Shown: positions 18,093 through 29,402, counted from the stretch's first letter. The stretch is DNA of 64,000 nucleotides from Roseomonas haemaphysalidis (GCF_017355405.1 NZ_CP061177.1:1719001-1783000), one strand, 5' to 3'. Notes: generated by a model from the sequence alone, not told the origin. Numbers and translations are program-made.

Positions 18093-18965
18093 ATGCCGCA
18101 GGACCCGCGTACCGCCTATCCGCAGCCGCCCTATTCGGACGCCAAGCAGGCGCCCCCGGGCGACACCGCCGCCATGAACCCGCAGCCTGACCACGGCGAA
18201 ACCAGCTACAAGGGCAGCGGCCGGCTGGCCGGCAAGGTGGCGCTGATCACCGGCGGTGATTCCGGCATCGGCCGCGCCGTCGCCATCGCCTATGCGCGAG
18301 AAGGGGCGGACGTGCTGATCTCCTACCTCGACGAGCATACGGACGCCGAGGAAACCGCCCGCTGGGTGCGCGAGGCCGGCCGCAAGGTGGTGCTGGCGCC
18401 CGGTGACATCACCGACCCGGCGCATTGCCGCGCGCTGGTGGAGCGCACCGTGTCGGAACTGGGCGGCATCCACATCTTGGTCAACAACGCCGCCTTCCAG
18501 CGCACCCATGAGTCGATCGAGGAGATCAGCGACGAGGAGTGGGACACCACCTTCCGCACCAACATCCACGCCCAGTTCTACCTGTGCAAGGCGGCCATCC
18601 CGCGCATGCAGCCGGGTGCGACCATCGTCAACACCACCTCGATCAACGCCAAGACACCCTCGCCCTCCTTGCTGGCCTACGCGACCACAAAGGGCGCCAT
18701 CGCCAACTTCACCGCCGGCCTCGCGCAGTCGGTGGCGGAAAAGGGCATCCGCGTGAACTGCGTGGCACCGGGGCCGATCTGGACGCCGCTGATCCCCTCC
18801 ACCATGCCGGCTGACGAGGTGAAGGACTTCGGCGCCACCACGCCGCTGGCCCGCGCCGGCCAGCCGGTGGAGCTGGCACCGGCCTATGTGCTGCTGGCGT
18901 CCGACGAATCCTCCTACATGACGGGCGCGCTGATCCCTGTGACGGGCGGCAAGCCGATGCTGTGA
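18093..18965 (+). CDS. SDR oxidoreductase (YghA/YhdG type)
   Basis: A 290-residue short-chain dehydrogenase with the about 40-residue N-terminal extension (Pro-rich, ending MNPQPDHGETSYKGSGRL) seen in E. coli YghA and Bacillus general-stress SDRs. The cofactor motif is TGGDSGIG (about residues 56-63), the structural NNAA is present, and the catalytic Ser-Tyr-Lys is in TTSINA and AYATTKGA. The start at 18093 aligns with YghA; an ATG at 18066 would add nine residues. A role in aldehyde/ketone reduction or stress is inferred from the family. A palindromic repeat follows 11 bases after the stop. Confidence 0.88.
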   Translation: MPQDPRTAYPQPPYSDAKQAPPGDTAAMNPQPDHGETSYKGSGRLAGKVALITGGDSGIGRAVAIAYAREGADVLISYLDEHTDAEETARWVREAGRKVVLAPGDITDPAHCRALVERTVSELGGIHILVNNAAFQRTHESIEEISDEEWDTTFRTNIHAQFYLCKAAIPRMQPGATIVNTTSINAKTPSPSLLAYATTKGAIANFTAGLAQSVAEKGIRVNCVAPGPIWTPLIPSTMPADEVKDFGATTPLARAGQPVELAPAYVLLASDESSYMTGALIPVTGGKPML

Positions 18966-18976
18966 GGGGAAGGAGG

Positions 18977-19014
18977 CTGGGGGAATGAATTCCCCAGACC
19001 CCCATCTTCTTTTT
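18977..19014 (+). repeat. GAATTC-centred palindromic repeat, copy A
   Basis: First of four copies of a roughly 40-base element: an imperfect GGGGGAA-TGAA-TTCCCCC hairpin followed by a (G)ACCCCCATCTT arm and a T-rich end. This copy has lost one C on the right arm (GGGGGAATGAATTCCCC). It begins 11 bases after the SDR stop and faces copy B. Confidence 0.8.
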
Positions 19015-19092
19015 GACCTGCCGTTGGTCCCGTGGGTGTCCGCCTTGCGCTTCGGCGGCACCGGTCAGCGGGCAAACTCTTTCGGATCGAAA

Positions 19093-19133
19093 CAAAAGAG
19101 GTGGGGGTCCGGGGGAGAATTCATTCTCCCCCA
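19093..19133 (-). repeat. GAATTC-centred palindromic repeat, copy B
   Basis: Same element on the opposite strand. On the minus strand it reads CTGGGGGAGAATGAATTC, TCCCCCGGACCCCCACC and then a T-rich end; both hairpin arms carry a matching extra pair of bases (compensatory lengthening), so the palindrome is kept. It pairs head-to-head with copy A across 78 bases that hold no gene, and ends 59 bases before the amidase start. Confidence 0.8.
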
Positions 19134-19192
19134 GTTCCACGCTCCGCCTTCCGGGTTACGATTCCACCGGCAAACACCGGATGGGCTGACCG

Positions 19193-20665
19193 ATGACGCT
19201 TGCGATGAGCTGGGACGAATGGGCGCGCCATGACGCGGTGGCGCTGGCCGGCAGGGTCCGCGCCGGCGAGGTGACCGCCGCCGAGCTGGCCGCCCAGGCC
19301 GCCGCCGGCATTGCTGCCCTCAACCCCACGCTCGGCGCCGTGGTCGAGGTCTTCGAGGACGTGGTGGCCGACCCGTTGCGGGACGGCATGGACGCCGATG
19401 GCGCCTTCGCGGGCGTGCCCTACCTGATGAAGGACCTGGGCCCGACGCTGGCCGGGCGGCTGCAGGAGATGGGCTCCCACCTGATGCGCGGCACCCGCGC
19501 GGCGGCGGACAGCCATCTCACCGGCCGTATCCGCAAGGCCGGCCTGAACGTCATCGGCCGCAGCACCACCCCGGAATTCGGCTGCTGCTCTTCCGCCGAG
19601 AACCCGGCGATGTATGTGACGCGCAATCCCTGGGACGTGGCCTACACCACCAACGGCTCTTCCGCCGGCACGGCGGCGGCGGTTTCCGCAGGCGTGCTGC
19701 CGATCAGCCACGCGACGGATGGCGGCGGCTCCATCCGCATTCCCGCAGGCGCCACGGGCAATATCGGGCTGAAGCCCTCGCGCGGCGTATTCTCCATCGC
19801 ACCCTACGCGTCCGACCTGACGGGTCTCGTCTCCATCCAGGGCTGCCACAGCCGCACGGTGCGCGACACGGCGCTGTTCGTGGACCAATGCCGGGGCGGC
19901 GCTCCCGGTGAGTTCATGCCCTACTGGACCACGCCCGAACCCTATTCCGAGCTGATCCGCCGCGACCCGGGCCGGCTGCGCATCGCGCTGTCCCATGAAT
20001 GGGGCGACTACCGCGCCACGCCGCATTTCGTGGCGGAGCTGGAGCGGGTGGGCAAGCTGCTGGAGGGCCTGGGCCACCAGGTGGAATGGGCGCTGCCGGC
20101 GGTGGATTTCCGCGCCGCCTTCGCCGCCCAGACCACCTGCTACATCAGCAACTTCGCGCAGACGGTGAACAACCTGATCGCCGCCAAGGGCCTCGACCGC
20201 CCGCCCGCCGATCTGGTGGAGCCCATCAACATCCGCATCTGGGAAGCCGGCATCAACACCAGCTTCACCGAGCGCGCGCAGATGCAGGCGGTGTTCAACA
20301 AGACCTCCCGCGACTTTGGCGCTTTCTTCGAGGACTGGGACATCATCCTGACGCCGATCACCGCCCTGCCGACGCCCAGGCTCGGCACTACCGAATACCT
20401 GACGATCAGCGACAACCCCGATATCTACGACTGGTTCGGCAACCTGTGGCGCAACTTCGCCTATACGCCGCTGTCCAACCTGTGCGGCATTCCCGGCATC
20501 TCGCTGCCGCTGGGCTGGCAGGACAGCGGCCTGCCGCTGGGCATCCAGGCGCAGGCCCGGCAGGCCAATGACGGGCTGCTGCTGCAACTGGCGGCACAGA
20601 TCGAGCGCGCGATCGGGGGGCGGTGGAACGATGGCCGCCGGCCGGGGGTGCATGTGGCGGCGTAG
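19193..20665 (+). CDS. Amidase (amidase-signature family)
   Basis: A 490-residue amidase-signature enzyme. The catalytic Ser-cisSer-Lys triad is recognisable: Lys in GVPYLMKDLG (about residue 83), cis-Ser in the NGSSAGTAAA motif, and nucleophile Ser in DGGGSIRIPA (about residue 180-185). The C-terminal part has the usual PLSNLCGIPGISLPLG segment. The substrate (a carboxylic amide, possibly an aryl or acyl amide) cannot be read from sequence. It has no operon partner: both sides carry pairs of the same palindromic repeat, so it looks like an isolated cassette between the SDR and the sugar-nucleotide genes. An ATG at 19205 is an alternative start. Confidence 0.9.
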   Translation: MTLAMSWDEWARHDAVALAGRVRAGEVTAAELAAQAAAGIAALNPTLGAVVEVFEDVVADPLRDGMDADGAFAGVPYLMKDLGPTLAGRLQEMGSHLMRGTRAAADSHLTGRIRKAGLNVIGRSTTPEFGCCSSAENPAMYVTRNPWDVAYTTNGSSAGTAAAVSAGVLPISHATDGGGSIRIPAGATGNIGLKPSRGVFSIAPYASDLTGLVSIQGCHSRTVRDTALFVDQCRGGAPGEFMPYWTTPEPYSELIRRDPGRLRIALSHEWGDYRATPHFVAELERVGKLLEGLGHQVEWALPAVDFRAAFAAQTTCYISNFAQTVNNLIAAKGLDRPPADLVEPINIRIWEAGINTSFTERAQMQAVFNKTSRDFGAFFEDWDIILTPITALPTPRLGTTEYLTISDNPDIYDWFGNLWRNFAYTPLSNLCGIPGISLPLGWQDSGLPLGIQAQARQANDGLLLQLAAQIERAIGGRWNDGRRPGVHVAA

Positions 20666-20672
20666 GAGAAGG

Positions 20673-20710
20673 CCAGGGGAAGGAATTCCCCCGGACCCCC
20701 ATCTTTTTTC
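20673..20710 (+). repeat. GAATTC-centred palindromic repeat, copy C
   Basis: Reads CCAGGGGAAGGAATTCCCCC, then GGACCCCCATC and TTTTTTC. Starts 8 bases after the amidase stop, in the same orientation as copy A, and faces copy D across an intrinsic terminator. Confidence 0.8.
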
Positions 20711-20724
20711 TGATGTGAAAGAAA

Positions 20725-20759
20725 AAAAGGGCGCGCGGGTGGAACCCGCGCGCCCTTTT
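20725..20759. terminator. Strong bidirectional intrinsic terminator
   Basis: A perfect 16-bp stem AAAAGGGCGCGCGGGT / ACCCGCGCGCCCTTTT with a 3-base loop. The A tract on the left side gives a long U run for minus-strand transcripts from the phosphohexomutase gene, and TTTT in the right arm serves plus-strand transcripts from the amidase. It separates the two converging genes. Confidence 0.9.
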
Positions 20760-20810
20760 CAAAAAAATCACTGTTGCAAGCTGGATTGTTTCAGCCCGGA
20801 CCCAGACCCG

Positions 20811-20851
20811 GAAAAATGAAAGAAGGGGGCCTGGGGGAATTCATTCCCCCA
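20811..20851 (-). repeat. GAATTC-centred palindromic repeat, copy D
   Basis: On the minus strand: CTGGGGGAATGAATTCCCCC, then AGGCCCCCTTCTTTCATTTT. It is the most symmetrical copy (GGGGGAA-TGAA-TTCCCCC). It lies 13 bases past the phosphohexomutase stop and is inverted relative to copy C. Confidence 0.8.
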
Positions 20852-20864
20852 GCCTTGCTGGCTT

Positions 20865-22277
20865 TCAGTGCCCCGCGTTCTCGCCCGAGAAATCCGGCGC
20901 CTGCAGCCCCGACGCCTCGACCTGCTCGGCCAGCAGCTTCTTCAGTCGGTCCAGCCCTTCCTCGGTCTTCGCCTCGGCGCGGGCCACCAGCACCGCCTGG
21001 GTGTTGGAGGCGCGCAGCAGCCACCAGCCGTCCTCGGTCAGCACGCGCACGCCGTCCACGTCGTTGACATTGGCGCCGGACGCCGCGAGGCGGGCCTTCA
21101 CTTCCTGGATCACGCCGAACTTGCGCTCGTCCGCGCAGTTGAATCGCAGCTCGGGGGTGTTGAGCACCTTGGGCAGCGCGTCGCGCATCTGGGCCAGGCT
21201 CTCGCCGGCGCGCGCCACGATGCCCAGCAGGCGGATGGCGGCGTAGGGCGCGTCGTCGAAGCCATACCACTTGTCGTTGAAGAAGATGTGGCCCGACATC
21301 TCGCCGGCCAGCGGCGAGCCGGTTTCGGCCATCTTGGCCTTGATCAGGCTGTGGCCGGTTTTCCACATCAGCGACTGGCCGCCGGCCTTGTCCACTTCGT
21401 CGAACAACACCTGGCTCGCCTTGACGTCGGCGATGATGGTGCCGCCCGGGTGGGCCTTCAGCACGTCGCGCGCCAGCACCACGAGAAGCTGGTCGCCGAA
21501 CAGCATGTTGCCCTCGCCGTCCACGGCGCCGATGCGGTCGGCGTCGCCATCGAAGGCGATGCCGAGGTCGGCGCCCTGCTTGGCCACCTCGGCGATGATC
21601 TGCTCGAGGTTCTTCAGTACGGTCGGGTCGGGGTGGTGGTTGGGGAAGCGGCCGTCGATCTCGCCGTTGATGACGGTGTGCTTGCCGGGCAGCTTGGCGA
21701 CGAGACGCTTGGTGATCTCGGCGCCCGAGCCGTTGCCGGGGTCCCAGACCACGTTCAGCGCGCGGTCGCCGCCGTCGTAGTCCTTGAGCAGGCGGGCGAC
21801 ATAGGCATCCGACACGTCCACCTGGGTGGAGGAGCCGGAGGCCTCGGCCACCACGTCGCCGCTGGCCGCCATCTGGCCGATCTGCTGGATCTGCTGGCCG
21901 AAGAACGGCTTCTTGCCCAGCATCATCTTGAAGCCGTTGTAGTCCGGCGGGTTGTGGCTGCCGGTCACCATCACGGCGCCGTCGGCCTTCAATTCGTAGG
22001 AGGCGAAGTAGAGCATCGGCGTGGGGCCGCAGCCGATGCGCGCCACTTCCAGCCCGCAGGCCACGAGGCCGGCGACCAGCTGGGTTTCCAGCTCGGGCGA
22101 GGACAGGCGGCCGTCATAGCCCACTGCCACCTTCCGCCCGCCCTGCTTGGCCACGATGCTGCCGAAGCAGCGGCCGATGGCGAAGGCATCCGCGCCGGAC
22201 AGCGTCTGGCCGACAATGCCGCGGATGTCGTACTCGCGCAGCGAGGTCGGGTGGAAGTCGTGGCGGAAGGCTGTCAT
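20865..22277 (-). CDS. Phosphomannomutase/phosphoglucomutase (AlgC type)
   Basis: A 470-residue alpha-D-phosphohexomutase interconverting mannose- or glucose-6-phosphate and the 1-phosphates. The phospho-serine loop is [14 protein letters not shown] (about residues 100-113), the metal loop is [10 protein letters not shown] (about 240), the sugar-binding loop GEMSGHIFF, and the phosphate-binding RASNTQ is near the C terminus. It opens with the AlgC-like [16 protein letters not shown]. It is last in a galU-ugd-algC-like operon, which would feed UDP-glucose, UDP-glucuronate and GDP-mannose/glucose-1-P to envelope polysaccharides. Could be named pgm, manB or algC; the dual specificity is inferred. 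Confidence 0.93.
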   Translation of the reverse strand: MTAFRHDFHPTSLREYDIRGIVGQTLSGADAFAIGRCFGSIVAKQGGRKVAVGYDGRLSSPELETQLVAGLVACGLEVARIGCGPTPMLYFASYELKADGAVMVTGSHNPPDYNGFKMMLGKKPFFGQQIQQIGQMAASGDVVAEASGSSTQVDVSDAYVARLLKDYDGGDRALNVVWDPGNGSGAEITKRLVAKLPGKHTVINGEIDGRFPNHHPDPTVLKNLEQIIAEVAKQGADLGIAFDGDADRIGAVDGEGNMLFGDQLLVVLARDVLKAHPGGTIIADVKASQVLFDEVDKAGGQSLMWKTGHSLIKAKMAETGSPLAGEMSGHIFFNDKWYGFDDAPYAAIRLLGIVARAGESLAQMRDALPKVLNTPELRFNCADERKFGVIQEVKARLAASGANVNDVDGVRVLTEDGWWLLRASNTQAVLVARAEAKTEEGLDRLKKLLAEQVEASGLQAPDFSGENAGH

Positions 22278-22311
22278 GGGAATCAGTTGTCCTGTGGTCG
22301 TGTCTTAGAAA

Positions 22312-23616
22312 TCAGGGGCGGCCGATGGAGGAATAGCTGAAGCCGGCCTCGCGCATCTGGGCGGGGTCCCAGACGTTGCGCAGGTCGCAGACCACCTTGC
22401 CCTTCATCGCCGCGCGCAGCTTCTCGGGCGACAAGGCGCGGAACTCGTTCCATTCGGTGATCAGCATCACCGCATCGGCGCCCTGCACCGCGTCCATGGC
22501 GGAGCTGGCGAAATGCAGATCGGCCGGCAGCACCTGCCGCGCGTGGCCCGGCTGCGGGTCGTAGGCCCGCAGCTTGGCGCCGGCGGCGATCAGCGCGGGA
22601 ACGATCACCAGCGAGGGCGCGTCCCGCATGTCATCCGTCTCGGGCTTGAAGGTCAGGCCCAGGATGCCGATGGTCTTGCCCGCGACCGAGCCACCCAGCG
22701 CATCGATGACGCGCTGCGCCATCTGCTCCTTGCGGGTGTCGTTGGCGGTGATGGTCTGCTCGACGATGGTGACGGGCGCGCCCAGCTCCTGCGCCGTGCG
22801 GGCCAGCGCCAGCGTGTCCTTGGGAAAGCAGGAGCCGCCGTAGCCGGGGCCCGCGTGCAGGAACTTGCGGCCGATGCGGCCATCCAGCCCCATGCCGCGC
22901 GCCACGTCGTGCACGTTGGCGCCGGCCTTTTCGCACAGGTCGGCCATCTGGTTGATGAAGGTGATCTTCACCGCCAGGAAGGCGTTGGCCGCGTACTTGA
23001 TCAGCTCCGCCGTTTCCAGCGAGGTCTGCACCACCGGCGTCTCGATCAGGTAGAGCGGGCGGTACAGGCGCTTCAGCACCGCCGCCGCGCGCTCCGACTC
23101 CACGCCGATCACCACGCGGTCCGGACGCATGAAATCGCCGATCGCGCTGCCTTCGCGCAGGAACTCGGGGTTGGACGCCACCTCGATCTGCCCGTCGGGG
23201 CGGGCGTTGCGCACGATCTCCTCGATCTTGCGGCCGGTGCCGACGGGTACGGTGGACTTGGTCACCAGGACCAGCGGGCCCTCGGCTGCCTTGGCCACCT
23301 GCTCGGCGGCGGCGAAGACGTAGGTGAGGTCGGCGTGGCCGTCGCCCCGGCGCGTCGGCGTGCCGACGGCCAGGAACACGGCGTCGGCGCCGCGCATGGC
23401 TTCCTTCAGCTCGGTGGTGAAGGTCAGGCGACCGTCACGGGCGTTCTCCTCCACCAGCCGGTCGAGGCCCGGCTCGTAGATGGGGATACGCCCCTGCTTG
23501 AGGGCCTCGATCTTGGCCGGGTCGGTGTCGACGATGCAGACATCGACGCCGAACTCGGCAAAGCACGCACCTGAGACGAGGCCGACATAGCCGGCCCCCA
23601 GCATCGCAATCCGCAT
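22312..23616 (-). CDS. ugd: UDP-glucose 6-dehydrogenase
   Basis: A 434-residue NAD-dependent enzyme that oxidises UDP-glucose to UDP-glucuronate in two steps. N-terminal Rossmann motif GAGYVGLVSG (residues 7-16); catalytic Cys in GPGYGGSCFPKDTLAL (about residue 260); conserved Lys in NAFLAVKITFINQ; C-terminal UDP-binding domain with GLTFKPETDDMRDAPS. Length is normal. It is 12 bases downstream of galU and 34 bases upstream of the phosphohexomutase, all on the minus strand. The product feeds capsule, exopolysaccharide or lipid modification. Confidence 0.96.
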   Translation of the reverse strand: MRIAMLGAGYVGLVSGACFAEFGVDVCIVDTDPAKIEALKQGRIPIYEPGLDRLVEENARDGRLTFTTELKEAMRGADAVFLAVGTPTRRGDGHADLTYVFAAAEQVAKAAEGPLVLVTKSTVPVGTGRKIEEIVRNARPDGQIEVASNPEFLREGSAIGDFMRPDRVVIGVESERAAAVLKRLYRPLYLIETPVVQTSLETAELIKYAANAFLAVKITFINQMADLCEKAGANVHDVARGMGLDGRIGRKFLHAGPGYGGSCFPKDTLALARTAQELGAPVTIVEQTITANDTRKEQMAQRVIDALGGSVAGKTIGILGLTFKPETDDMRDAPSLVIVPALIAAGAKLRAYDPQPGHARQVLPADLHFASSAMDAVQGADAVMLITEWNEFRALSPEKLRAAMKGKVVCDLRNVWDPAQMREAGFSYSSIGRP

Positions 23617-23628
23617 GTCGAATAAGCC

Positions 23629-24498
23629 TTACACGTAGCGGGGCAGGAAGCCGCGCACGGCTTCCGCAAGGTCGGGGCGGGCCAGCGCGAAGGCCAGCTG
23701 CGCCTCCAGGTAGCCGATCTTGTCGCCGCAGTCGAAGCGGCGGCCTTCGTAGCGCAGCCCATGGAAGGGCTGGGTCGGGATCAGCTTGGCCATGGCGTCG
23801 GTCAGCTGCACCTCGCCGCCGGCACCCTTTTCCATCAGGGCCAGAAAGGGCACCACCTCGGGCATTAGCACGTAGCGGCCGATGACGGTGAGGTTGGACG
23901 GCGCCTTGTCGACCGGCGGCTTTTCCACCAAGCCCTTGACGGACACCAGCCGGCCCTTGTCCTCGGCGATGTCCAGCACGCCGTACTTGTTGACGCGCTC
24001 CATCGGCACTTCCTCGATGGCCACCACGTTGCCACCGGTTTCGCGGTAAGCATCGGCCAGCTGCTTGGTGCAGGACACCTCGCACTGCATCAGGTCGTCG
24101 GGCAGCAGGATGGCGAAGGGGTCGTCGCCGATAAAGGTGCGGGCGCACCAGATGGCGTGGCCGAGGCCCATGGGCACCTGCTGGCGCACGGTGGAGATGG
24201 AGCCGGGGGCCACGGCCTGGGCATGCAGCTCGGCCAGCTCCTTGTCCTTGCCGCGCTCCTTCAGGGTGCGCTCCAGCTCGTAGGCCACGTCGAAATGCTC
24301 GACGATCGCGGTCTTGCCGCGGCCGGTGACAAAGCAGAACTGCTCGATGCCGGCGGCGCGCGCCTCATCGACGGCATACTGGATCAGCGGCTTGTCGACG
24401 ACCGGCAGCATTTCCTTGGCCAGCGCCTTGGTGGCGGGCAGGAAGCGCGTGCCAAGGCCGGCAACGGGCAGCACGGCCTTCTTCAGCGGTTTCGTCAC
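23629..24498 (-). CDS. galU: UTP--glucose-1-phosphate uridylyltransferase
   Basis: A 289-residue nucleotidyltransferase making UDP-glucose. The N terminus carries KAVLPVAGLGTRFLPATKALAKEMLPVVDKP, with the nucleotide-binding GLGTRFLP and catalytic Lys; later LPDDLMQC, EKP and GRYVLMPEV match GalU. The GTG at 24498 is chosen since it gives the standard N terminus and has GAGGAA about 10 bases upstream; a start at 24588 would add 30 residues without family similarity. First gene of the UDP-sugar operon. The 178 bases upstream hold its promoter region; I could not assign -35/-10 boxes with confidence. Confidence 0.94.
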   Translation of the reverse strand: MTKPLKKAVLPVAGLGTRFLPATKALAKEMLPVVDKPLIQYAVDEARAAGIEQFCFVTGRGKTAIVEHFDVAYELERTLKERGKDKELAELHAQAVAPGSISTVRQQVPMGLGHAIWCARTFIGDDPFAILLPDDLMQCEVSCTKQLADAYRETGGNVVAIEEVPMERVNKYGVLDIAEDKGRLVSVKGLVEKPPVDKAPSNLTVIGRYVLMPEVVPFLALMEKGAGGEVQLTDAMAKLIPTQPFHGLRYEGRRFDCGDKIGYLEAQLAFALARPDLAEAVRGFLPRYV

Positions 24499-24676
24499 CG
24501 GGGCTGGTTCCTCTTCGTCACTCTGGTCGGTCGTCGGCCATTCACCATGCCGGGGCGGCAGGATTATGGCCGGCGCCAGCATTGCCACGCGGGCGGGGCA
24601 GGGGCAATCGCCACGTGGGCTCGGGACGCGCCGTCAAGAGGTGAATTTTACGCGGGTGGCGCCATAACCACGGCGA

Positions 24677-25363
24677 TCACTCGCCAAGCAGCAGGTCGCG
24701 CGCTTGGTTCAGCCGGGCGGCCTGCCCCGGGTCGCCGCCATGGTCGGGATGCGCGGCGCGCATCAGCCGGCGGTGCGCCGCGCGAATCTCGGCCGGGCTG
24801 GCGCCTTCAGAAAGCTGCAGCAGGGCCAGGGCTGCGGCGCGGGCCGTGGCGGCGGGCGACATCGGGTCCGGCGTGACCCGCCAATGCGGCGCCGTGCGGT
24901 CCAGCCAGCTTTCCAGCAGGGGCACGCTTTCCGGGTCGGCGGCATGGCAGGCGGCCAGTAATTCGCGCGCTTCCTGCAGCGACAGCTCGGCCAGCTCCCG
25001 CCCGGCCATCGGCCCGGCCAGCACGCGGCCGGACAGGGTGCCGCTGGCCGGGTCCAGCCGCATGGCCAGGGTGGCGGTGGTCAGGGTGGTGGCGGCGTCC
25101 CCGGCCGGGGCGGCGGCGGCGAAGCGCCGGCGCGCCCAGCGGCGCCGCAAGGCGGGCCACAGCCAGGGCAGCACCGGCAACAGCAAGCCCAGCAGGGCCG
25201 CGCCCCGGCCGCTGGCCACCAGCAGCACCACGCCAATGAGCGCCAAGCCCGCCACCAGCCACTTGGCCCCCTGCTTCACCCGCGCCACGCCGGAATGCGC
25301 GAAGGCGTGCAGCAGCCAGCCGATCGCCGCCACCACGGCCAGGCCGCCCAGAAACCAGCTCAC
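24677..25363 (-). CDS. Membrane-anchored J-domain protein
   Basis: A 228-residue protein with one hydrophobic N-terminal helix (about residues 2-18), two more about 37-70, a basic segment, a central region (ATLAMRLDPASGTLSGRVLAGPMAGRELAELSLQEARELL), and a C-terminal J domain with the HPD motif in MRAAHPDHGGD (about residues 200-210). This layout resembles mitochondrial Pam18/TIM14 and alphaproteobacterial DjlA-like proteins: membrane anchor first, J domain last, no Gly/Phe or zinc region. It should recruit DnaK to the inner membrane. The GTG start at 25363 overlaps the VWA gene stop (GTGA), so the two are coupled. Confidence 0.82.
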   Translation of the reverse strand: MSWFLGGLAVVAAIGWLLHAFAHSGVARVKQGAKWLVAGLALIGVVLLVASGRGAALLGLLLPVLPWLWPALRRRWARRRFAAAAPAGDAATTLTTATLAMRLDPASGTLSGRVLAGPMAGRELAELSLQEARELLAACHAADPESVPLLESWLDRTAPHWRVTPDPMSPAATARAAALALLQLSEGASPAEIRAAHRRLMRAAHPDHGGDPGQAARLNQARDLLLGE

Positions 25364-26061
25364 GCTCCCGGTGCCGGCAACTGCGCCAGCAGGGCCCGCG
25401 CGCCCGCCGTGTCCAGCCGCGCCAGCGCCGCATGGCCGCCCGCCGCGAAAGCGCCCACAGCCCGCAGCAGGTCGCGCAAGGCCGCCGCGCTGCCAGCGCC
25501 GAACGGCGCGTGCGCACCACCCGAAAGCCGCGCCAGCTGCCGCATCACCGTGCCCGCCGTCGGGTCCGAACCTTCCTGAAAGGCGAAGACCGGGGTGCCG
25601 CGCACGCCCAGCTGTCCAGCCAGGTGGCACAGGGTGTCGGCATCCTCCTCCACCGCGTCGCCCACCAGAACCAAGGCATGCAGCCGCGCCCTGGCGGCCT
25701 CGTTCACCGCGTGCCGCAAGGCGCGTTCCAGCTGCGTGCGGCCGCCCAGGCAGGTCACTTCCGCCATGCGGCGCGCCAGCGTGGCGGCATCGGCGATAAA
25801 GGGCGTCGCGGCGAATTCACCGAAGCCCCGCCAGTAGGCCAGGCTGACTTCCAGCCCGCCCAGCCCGGCGGCGGCCTGGAACATCTCGGTTTGCAAATGG
25901 CTGGCCAGGTCCCAGCCCGCCTGGCGGCTGGCCGTGGCATCGACGGCGAACAGCAGCCGCCCCGGGCGATGCGCCACGGGGCGCAGCGCGGGCACCGAAT
26001 CGGCCTGCTTCAGAAAGGCCGCGACGGCGGCGGTGACGGGCTTGGCCGGAAGGTTCGCCAT
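25360..26061 (-). CDS. VWA-domain protein coupled to a J-domain protein
   Basis: A 233-residue soluble protein with a von Willebrand A fold. The metal-dependent adhesion site is complete: D41-A-T43-A-S45 in LLFAVDATAS, a Thr in the CLGGRTQLERAL loop, and an Asp in LVLVGDAVEED. No signal peptide or membrane helix is seen, so it is probably cytosolic. The start at 26061 is chosen as an ATG; a TTG 16 codons upstream is less likely. It overlaps the membrane J-domain gene by GTGA. A role as a substrate or partner adaptor for the J protein is inferred from the coupling only. Confidence 0.8.
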   Translation of the reverse strand: MANLPAKPVTAAVAAFLKQADSVPALRPVAHRPGRLLFAVDATASRQAGWDLASHLQTEMFQAAAGLGGLEVSLAYWRGFGEFAATPFIADAATLARRMAEVTCLGGRTQLERALRHAVNEAARARLHALVLVGDAVEEDADTLCHLAGQLGVRGTPVFAFQEGSDPTAGTVMRQLARLSGGAHAPFGAGSAAALRDLLRAVGAFAAGGHAALARLDTAGARALLAQLPAPGA

Positions 26062-26142
26062 GATGGCGGAGACATGGCGATGCGGGGTGGGGGCGTCCAG
26101 GGTCCGCAAAGCGAAGGCGGAACCGGAAGCCCCCCCCGGGCC

Positions 26143-28425
<2,283 letters not shown>

Positions 28426-28480
28426 CGGGCACCTGCTGAAGCCCCGGGACCGGGATCTAGCGGGGCAAGGATGGGAAATA

Positions 28481-28563
28481 TGCGGCCAAGAAGATTCGAA
28501 CTTCCACGGGGTTGCCCCCACCAGCACCTCAAGCTGACGCGTCTACCATTCCGCCATGGCCGC
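28481..28563 (-). tRNA. tRNA-Leu(GAG)
   Basis: An 83-base tRNA read on the minus strand: acceptor GCGGCCA / TGGCCGC, a 7-base anticodon loop TTGAGGT with anticodon GAG between CAGC and GCTG, a long class-II variable arm (GGTGGGGGCAACCCCGT), and a T-loop TTCGAAT. Discriminator A. The 3' CCA is not encoded (next bases TAT), so the cca product must add it. Confidence 0.93.
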
Positions 28564-28634
28564 ATACGGGTTAGTCAACGGTAGGCGGCGGGCTATACCG
28601 CAGCTTTCCCCCCGCATCAACAACCCGACCGAGC

Positions 28635-29312
28635 ATGACCGACGATAATCTCACGCAAACGCTTCCGCTGCTCGACTGGCGGGTTGAGGACGGGCTGACC
28701 GACTACCCCGCCGCCCTGGCCGCCATGGAAGCGCGCATTGCCGCCATCCGCGCCGGCACGGCGACGGAGCAGGTCTGGCTGGTGGAGCACCCGCCCACCT
28801 ACACCGCCGGCACCTCCGCCACGCCGGAAGGGCTGGTGGATGCCCGCTTCCCGACCTTCAAGGCCGGGCGGGGCGGGGAATGGACCTATCACGGCCCCGG
28901 CCAGCGCACCGGCTACGTGATGCTGGACCTGACCCGGCCGCACGGCCGCGTGCCCGCCCGCGACATCCGCGCCTTTGTGCAGGCGCTGGAGGAATGGATG
29001 ATCCGGACGCTTGCGCGCTTCAACGTGCGGGGCGAGCGGCGCGAGGGCCGCATCGGCATCTGGGTGGCCGACCCCAAGCGCGGCGGCGAATCCAAGATCG
29101 GCGCCATCGGCGTGCGGGTGACGCGCTGGGTGAGCTGGCACGGCATCGGCCTGAACGTGGAGCCCGACCTGTCGCATTTCGGCGGCATCGTGCCCTGCGG
29201 CATCCGCGAGCATGGCGTCACCAGCCTGTGGGACCTGGGCGTCACCGCGACCATGGACGAGGTGGACGCGGCGCTGAAGGGGTGCTGGGACGAGGTGTTC
29301 GGCGAGGGCTGA
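28635..29312 (+). CDS. lipB: Octanoyl-[acyl-carrier protein]:protein octanoyltransferase
   Basis: A 225-residue LipB enzyme, which transfers octanoyl groups from ACP to lipoyl domains of 2-oxoacid dehydrogenases and GcvH in the cytosol. Motifs: [30 protein letters not shown], the catalytic Lys in [18 protein letters not shown] (about residue 157) and the catalytic Cys in FGGIVPCGI (about residue 194). Length is normal. It is divergent from tRNA-Leu and stands alone; lipA is not in this window. Confidence 0.95.
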   Translation: MTDDNLTQTLPLLDWRVEDGLTDYPAALAAMEARIAAIRAGTATEQVWLVEHPPTYTAGTSATPEGLVDARFPTFKAGRGGEWTYHGPGQRTGYVMLDLTRPHGRVPARDIRAFVQALEEWMIRTLARFNVRGERREGRIGIWVADPKRGGESKIGAIGVRVTRWVSWHGIGLNVEPDLSHFGGIVPCGIREHGVTSLWDLGVTATMDEVDAALKGCWDEVFGEG

Positions 29313-29402
29313 CCGGCGGGCGGCGCCTTCCCCCCCTGGCCGAGCCCGCGCATCCGGTGCCATCCTTTCGTTCGAGGAAACACCACAAGGACGACCCGCC
29401 GC

